Shown here piece after piece: positions 58,660 to 64,000 of a DNA stretch of 64,000 bases. Below the pieces are notes generated by a model. It was not told the DNA's origin and made no database searches. It saw nothing but the letters and a program-made list of their open reading frames with translations. The translations under genes and the position numbers were made by a program. The DNA comes from Amaranthus tricolor (Eukaryota > Streptophyta > Magnoliopsida > Caryophyllales > Amaranthaceae). The stretch covers positions 7,126,297-7,190,296 of the forward strand of contig NC_080062.1 of NCBI RefSeq assembly GCF_026212465.1, read 5' to 3'. Position 1 is the first letter of the stretch. Every line of letters starts with the position of its first letter.

Positions 58660-61194
58660 GAGTTGTGAAATTTTAAGGTTTGGGTCGATACATGAAGTGA
58701 TCAACATGTAGCAAATAAAGTGAAATAGTTATAAAAACGTCTTTATTAAAATTTAATATTTTAATAAGTAATATGAGTTTGTCATTTTAAAAGTAAAATT
58801 TTACTTTTAAATTTTAGATATCAATTTTATTATTTTTGGGGACAAAATAAATTATACGATGAAAAATATGGGTATATAATCCATCTCATACTTTAATGAG
58901 TATGAGTATGAAGTTGAGTCACCCATAATTTTGCCACCTAACTTATGATTCATCAAAGCTAACCCCTTCTTATTTATAAACATGTAGAAGCCTATAAACT
59001 TCATTCACCTTTCTTCTTCATTATCAACTTAGAGTAAAATTTCTGAAAAATCTCATCCTCTTCCAAAGCAAAAAAAAATCAATCTGAAAAATTTAGTTTA
59101 CTTTTTCATTCTATGTTCATGAACTGTCATGATTTAGGTAGTATGTGTTTATATTAGAAACCCCCAATTTCAATTTAGGGTTCTTAAAAATTCAATTAAA
59201 ATCTCTACAAAATTAGTATGAAGTATGGGAGCTAATTGAAGTGTTTTGATGATTGTAGCTATTGTAGAAGAGGGAGAACACATCTAGTACTATCTCATCT
59301 CCATCTCTATTGGGTTAGAAGCTTTTTATGGTTAATTAAAGTAACATTAGAGACTAGTTTGAAGTTTATCAAACCATTGAAGAACTTACTAGCTAAAGTG
59401 GATCTTGGTTTTGATTTTTTGAAATTTTTTGTGGAATTAATCTTGCTCAAAGGTAACTCACAAACTAATTTATTTAAGTATAAATTGAATGTTTTAAAGT
59501 AGTTTTAAGTTCTTAAATGGTTGTTGATTCATGTTCAAAGTTGAGAGTAAAGTTCTGAATATTAGAGCAAGTTTCTGTCCGAATCTATTTGGCTGTTTTT
59601 GAGATAGTTAGAGTCGTTTTTGGGTTTTGATTCCTTCACGAGATTTGTAGAGCTCTAAGTTACAGTCGCGTGGGCACTTGAATCGCCCCAAATGAGTTCG
59701 TATGAGAGAGTTATGCCCAAAATACTAACAGGCTGTCATGAAAATCGAGAATAAGCTTTCTATTTTGCCATTTTTGAGGTAGTTATGATTGTTTCTGGGT
59801 TTTAGTGTCTTCAAAAGAATTGTAGAGCTCTGAGTCATGGCCGCGTAGCCACTTAAATATCCTCTATATGAGTTTGTATGAGAAAGTTATGACCAAAATA
59901 CTAACAGGTGTCCTGAAATGGTACTAATACGGGATTTATAAAGTGGGATTAGAAACTATGAAATAAATTGGGTATACTTTTAATCAAATGTTCAAGGTTA
60001 TTTATTGGGTATTTGGGATCCATTTAGGGTTATTATTCTTTCTTTATTGATTAGTATTGTTGAGTTATGGTTATTATTTGATTATTATGGGTGTTTGTTC
60101 AAGTATCAATTTGGAAACATAAGTATCAATTATAGGTATTTGATTAGTTGATATTATTTGGATAGGATATAAGTTGGATATTGGGATTTAAGATTGGTGT
60201 AAAATTAGTTAAACTCCATTGATAGTAACTCAAGTTCTTATATGTTGATGATTGATGATGAATTGATTTATATTTTAAGTAATGATTGTTATTTCAAAGA
60301 AAATCAAGTGAATTCTTGTTTTGTTTTATTATAAAATATTTGACATTGAAAAATGTTTGTTTTTGGGAATTGGCAACGGATATTTATATCCGGATTATTG
60401 TGAAATCCTATAGCTTGATGATAGGTAATGGTTATTCGGATCGGTCTCGAGCCCCCGATCCCGTTTTGTTCTTGCAAGAACCGTATTTTCGGTGATAACG
60501 ATCACCCTTGTTCTCAGGATTTAGATCAAGCCTGCTTCCTGGCGGTCCATTATATTCTCACGTTTTAAACTATTGGTACATTATTTTTTTTAATATGAAT
60601 TTTGAATGAATACGTTTGGTATAAAAAGTTTGGTTTGTTTCGCAATGAAATCATATGTTTCATTTGCCGTATTGTTTCGCTATTGACTTGTAAAGTAATA
60701 GCCGTATTTTGATTTCGGCATTAACTTGTAAAGTTATAGCCATATTTTGATTCACTATGAACTAAAGGTTTTTAACCGTATTTATGTTGATACCAAATGG
60801 TCTTTTAAAAAAGTTTGGATTTGGATAAAATAATGTTTATAGATAGTTACCAATTGAGCAAGGAATTTGATTGGAGATGTTTGTTAATGACTTATATATA
60901 AACGTAATAGTTTTTCGGATTACTCAACAATTTAATTGTTGACAGTCTTTGATGGGGCCTATCCCTTACGGGAGATAGATCCATTTTCAGGTTAGCTCTG
61001 CGGTGGAGTGGATGTTTACATGTATTATGTGTTATGGGCGAGGCAAAGACTTCTTTTGAAATACATTTTGTAAATTAGTTATTCATAAATTAAATTGTAA
61101 TAATTTCATAATATTTTGTAAATAGTATTTATTTATTTATGTAAAAAGTTTTAAATAAATTCTGATATTAGTTGCTGTGATCATCGAATCACAG
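58660..61194. mobile_element. Probable long LTR remnant (Ty3/gypsy type), borders uncertain
   Basis: No coding frame. Features suggesting a long plant LTR: a TATA-like TATTTATAAAC at 58970 followed by a leader-like pyrimidine/adenine-rich stretch, an internal tandem duplication at 59565-59930, and GC-rich structured stretches (CGGATCGGTCTCGAGCC, TATCCCTTACGGGAGATAG). No paired LTR, PBS or target duplication was found in the window, so the class is inferred. Confidence 0.4.
59565..59930. repeat. Tandem duplication, unit about 185 bp
   Basis: CTGTTTTTGAGATAGTTAGA, a TTGTAGAGCTCTAAGT word, GAGTTCGTATGAGAGAGTTATG and CCAAAATACTAACAGG recur in the same order about 185 bp later with scattered changes. 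Confidence 0.75.
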
Positions 61195-61390
61195 GTCAGA
61201 TTCAGTCCAGACCATTATAAGTCTTCCGCTGTGTTGTGGACAATATTATTATACTGTTTACGTTGGTTTGGGCTGTTTCATAAAGCTTCTTTAAGGATGT
61301 TTGACCATGACTTGAATAAGGCAAGGCATATTATGTGGGTTGCTCAATCGAGGCAACAAGAAAAAATCAGCAGAGAAGAGGAAAAGCAAT

Positions 61391-61502
61391 GTGCTCGTTC
61401 AAGCATGATAGGTGCTCGTACGAGCACAATTGATAGCAACAAACAAAAAGCTTTTGAACCAGCTGCTCGTTCGAGCACTTAGGTGGCTCATTCGAGCAGC
61501 TT
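61391..61502. repeat. Cluster of TGCTCGTNCGAGCA near-palindromes
   Basis: Four variants occur in about 110 bp: TGCTCGTTCAAGCA, TGCTCGTACGAGCA, TGCTCGTTCGAGCA and GGCTCATTCGAGCA. A related TGCTCGTTTGAGCA is at 2034-2047. The surrounding frame (61177-61482) has no known domain. Confidence 0.8.
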
Positions 61503-62405
61503 GCCTAGGATGCTCCAACGGTTAGTTTTGGTCAAAATTATCTTTGAATATCCTTTATTAATGTTTCCGGTCTCCACATATTTTCTACTAACTTTATTTT
61601 AATATTTTTATGTTATTTATGGTCCTTACTTGTTATTCACTAACATTATTTAAGTATTTTTTTAATTGTTGTGCTCTCCATCTTTTTCACTAACTATATT
61701 TTAATTTTTTAATGCTTATGGTCTACATTTTTCTTCCATTAAATTTATGATTCAATAAGACAATACATCCTCATCTAAAAGATTTTATTTTCTTAATTCC
61801 CTGAATATTCCTGTTAGGAATGACTTAATGAACAAAGGGAGTACTATTTTTTTTTAATTAAAGTGTTTTTTAGTGTCTACCTGTATACCCCTTAATTCCG
61901 CCCTTGGTTGTCAGTAGTTGTAGTTGTGTAATTTTTTTACTATTCGATAAAAGTAATTGTGATGATAGCTATTGGAATATAATTTATTGAGAAAATTTAT
62001 TTCAAAAATCTTAGAATGGTACTTTTGATTTCGTAACATTGCAAATTTGTAATATTCTGAAAAAACTACTTACACCACTAAACACTAACCGAATTGTTAT
62101 TTAATAAACAATGATTTTTTAAAATATAATTGTGTTATTATAACGTAACTTTGTCAAATCACCAACTGCTACACAGTAAATTACCTTATTTTATGATAAC
62201 ATATTAATTAATTATTCCCTATCTCAAAAACCTTTACGAAAAAAACGAACAAGAGATCACAAATTCCCTCTTATCCATCAAACACTTTGAAAATAAAACC
62301 TTCACAATTATGAAATAATGTAATTATGCAAATATGCAACCCTGGTGATGGTCATGATTATCAGCTCACCATTCCGCATAAAGACAGGCTTCGGGGTAAG
62401 AATTA
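61503..62405. other. AT-rich intergenic DNA, no gene recognised
   Basis: Degenerate MITE-like words (AACAAAGGGAGTACTATTTT near 61834) but no complete element and no coding sequence. Confidence 0.4.
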
Positions 62406-62645
62406 CTCCCTCCTATTAATTGATTTAGGGACATTTCCTTATTGAATCAATTCGTTGATTATGTCTCATTTCTATTTTGTTATTCTTTTTTACCCTTTTA
62501 CCTTTACTATAACAACACAACAACACATAAATACCAATACCCTTTATGGAAAAAGTGATTTTCCACCCACTTTTAAGTGATCCCCTATCCCTTCTAATTT
62601 TTGGTGCAAAAGAAAAATGTCCCTAAATCAATAAATAGAAGAAAG
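62406..62645. mobile_element. Stowaway-like MITE, family A copy 2
   Basis: TA, then CTCCCTCCTATTAATTGATT. The right end AATCAATAAATAGAAGAAAG is its inverse, followed by TA. The interior is the same as 1274-1523 in the same orientation. It lies about 120 bp beyond the stop codon of the intact GT47 gene. Confidence 0.8.
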
Positions 62646-62765
62646 TAGCAAATATACCATACCTGTACCCCTCAAGAAAAAGAATTGGAGGAAAGCGCAC
62701 ATATCGTATGCAAACCTAAATATACAAATATATGGATTAAAATAACCATGGATAGTTTTCACTAT

Positions 62766-63437
62766 TCACATTACATCAGGACCTAGTTTTACATTAAGTC
62801 TTCTAAGCCATATAGAGTGAATAATCATATACATAGCATCAAAAGGTTTAGCGGGCCTATTGATCACAAAATGTGGCCTAACTTGTAACACCCTCTTATG
62901 CAAATACAAGTAACTCTTTCTAGGAATTCCTTCTAGAATGTTCTTAATCTCCGGTATCTTTGCCACCGGAATATGAACAGAAAATTTACTCCAATCCAAC
63001 ACGTCACTAAACGGTAACGTATAGTTATCGGACACAATAACCGGCACGCAACCCGTGTAAATAGACTCAATTAACCTTGGACTAGCCACTTCCCATCCAC
63101 TAGGGCAAAGACAATACTTACTTTGTGACATTAAAACGGTGTAGTTTTGACCTTCGGGTAAGTACCCAAAAACTTGTACGTCTTTGTCTTTGTCTTTCCA
63201 ATGCTTGAAGAGAATTTCTCGAACATCACCATGCGGGCCACCAGCGAAAAAGGCGAGGATAGGCCGCTTTTTGGGCGATCGGTTGATGATTGGAGGACCG
63301 AGTTTTGCATATGGGATCGATATTTCAGGGATTGAGACGTCTCGTGAAGGGTCGAAGCCTTCAGATACGTTTGCATTGCATAGGACTCTAATGAAGTATT
63401 TGTAGAGATTTGGATTAGCTGCTGAAACTTCTGGTGC
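62766..63437 (-). CDS. GT47 exostosin-family glycosyltransferase, last exon of a gene running off the window
   Basis: A single open exon of 224 codons including the stop, entered in phase 0 through acceptor TTTTTCAG at 63438. Motifs: [79 protein letters not shown] and the C-terminal [19 protein letters not shown]. These are the conserved exostosin core of plant GT47 type II membrane enzymes of the Golgi, which add sugars to cell-wall xylan, xyloglucan or pectin; the donor and acceptor cannot be told from this exon. The upstream exons, with the membrane anchor and the HDW motif, must lie beyond 64000. Length and exon phase match the pseudogene at 43189-43854, which suggests tandem paralogues. 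No lesion is seen. Confidence 0.9.
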   Translation of the reverse strand, partial: APEVSAANPNLYKYFIRVLCNANVSEGFDPSRDVSIPEISIPYAKLGPPIINRSPKKRPILAFFAGGPHGDVREILFKHWKDKDKDVQVFGYLPEGQNYTVLMSQSKYCLCPSGWEVASPRLIESIYTGCVPVIVSDNYTLPFSDVLDWSKFSVHIPVAKIPEIKNILEGIPRKSYLYLHKRVLQVRPHFVINRPAKPFDAMYMIIHSIWLRRLNVKLGPDVM

Positions 63438-63689
63438 CTGAAAAATTATATCAAATTGAAATGTGTGTTGGAAATTAGAAATACAAGGGACACAATCACA
63501 TAATTCTTTGTCACTCATGACTAGAGGTGTTCAATGGGTCGGATACGGGCCAGACCGGGTTTAAATAAATATGGATCGGATTCAATAAAGTACTTTTAAA
63601 TTTAATAACAGTTATATGGGTTTGGTTTTGAAAGTCTGGCCTAGCCAACCCTACCCTTTTTTGTTACTAAAAATTTAATAAACTTTTAT

Positions 63690-64000
63690 GAAATGCCAGC
63701 AGTAGCACTTTTATAAGATTTTTCCACATGGTAGCATCCAGTTTATGCATTATCCAACTGCCATAGCATTTTCCGTTAACAACTAGTCAATTTCTGTTTA
63801 ATTCACCATTTAGACGCTTCTACCCTTAGTAAGTGTTGGTTGTTATTTTTATAATTTGCCCTAAACCATTTTATGCTTTTGAATGTTTAATTCGTCATTT
63901 TGACGTTTAGTTTATCGTTTAATTCATCAACGCTCTCAAATATTTAGGGCGAATTATAAAGACAACCAACGCTTAATAAGGGTAGAAATGTCAAAATGGT
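63690..64000. mobile_element. Second copy of the 49112-49577 foldback family, cut by the window edge
   Basis: The left arm carries CACATGGTAGCATCCAGTTT, GTTTAATTCACCATTTAGA and AATTTGCCCTAAACCATTTT. The right arm starts at about 63945 with TTTAGGGCGAATTATAAAGA. It lies in the intron of the intact GT47 gene. Confidence 0.75.

Noticed and set aside
59236..59502. 88-codon frame with hydrophobic stretches
   Set aside because: Lies in a probable LTR. No recognisable family, AT-biased codons and no conserved motif.

Overview
The window is AT-rich nuclear DNA from a flowering plant. Genes are split by GT-AG introns, and the proteins are plant-type: a VAMP71 R-SNARE, an ankyrin/PGG membrane protein, phosphatidylinositol synthase, a four-MATH coiled-coil protein, ACR-type ACT repeats and GT47 exostosins. 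The intergenic DNA is packed with MITEs, foldback elements, LINE tails and LTR elements. A eudicot is the safest reading. Caryophyllales (Amaranthaceae) is only my impression from protein style and repeat content.

Layout. 1-4188: three foldback elements and one Stowaway-like MITE, the last foldback ending about 300 bp before a gene. 4189-7119 (+): VAMP71-type vacuolar SNARE, four exons, intact. 7441-7789: LTR plus primer-binding site of a small LTR element. 8528-13790 (+): ankyrin-repeat/PGG membrane protein, five exons, with an in-frame TAG at codon 393. 14725-18453 (-): phosphatidylinositol synthase, ten coding exons, intact, probably with a distant non-coding 5' exon near 21.9 kb. 18.5-27.2 kb: repeats, including a shrunken tRNA-Leu-like locus at 23.7 kb and a decayed RTE-type LINE at 24.5-25.35 kb. 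27278-37969 (+): a 1714-residue MATH/coiled-coil protein, ten exons, intact. 39502-41861 (+): an ACR-like gene missing both ends but open in between. 43189-44922 (-): a GT47 pseudogene. 45-51.5 kb: MITEs, a LINE 3' end, a long (TA)n and a foldback element. 51759-56934: a nearly complete young Ty1/copia element on the minus strand with 210-bp LTRs, a 5-bp target duplication and a single stop in pol. 58.6-61.5 kb: probable long-LTR remnant. 62766-63437 (-): last exon of an intact GT47 gene that runs off the right edge.

The genes do not form a pathway. They are independent housekeeping or defence-type loci: vacuolar membrane fusion, phosphoinositide supply, membrane ankyrin signalling, TRAF/MATH adaptor function and cell-wall glycan synthesis. 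Most of the unusual content is in mobile elements and broken genes. The points most worth following up are the anticodon-less tRNA-Leu-like locus with intact pol III signals, the single-stop copia element that splits a hydrophobic reading frame, and a foldback family sharing a GAGACCGTCT terminus.
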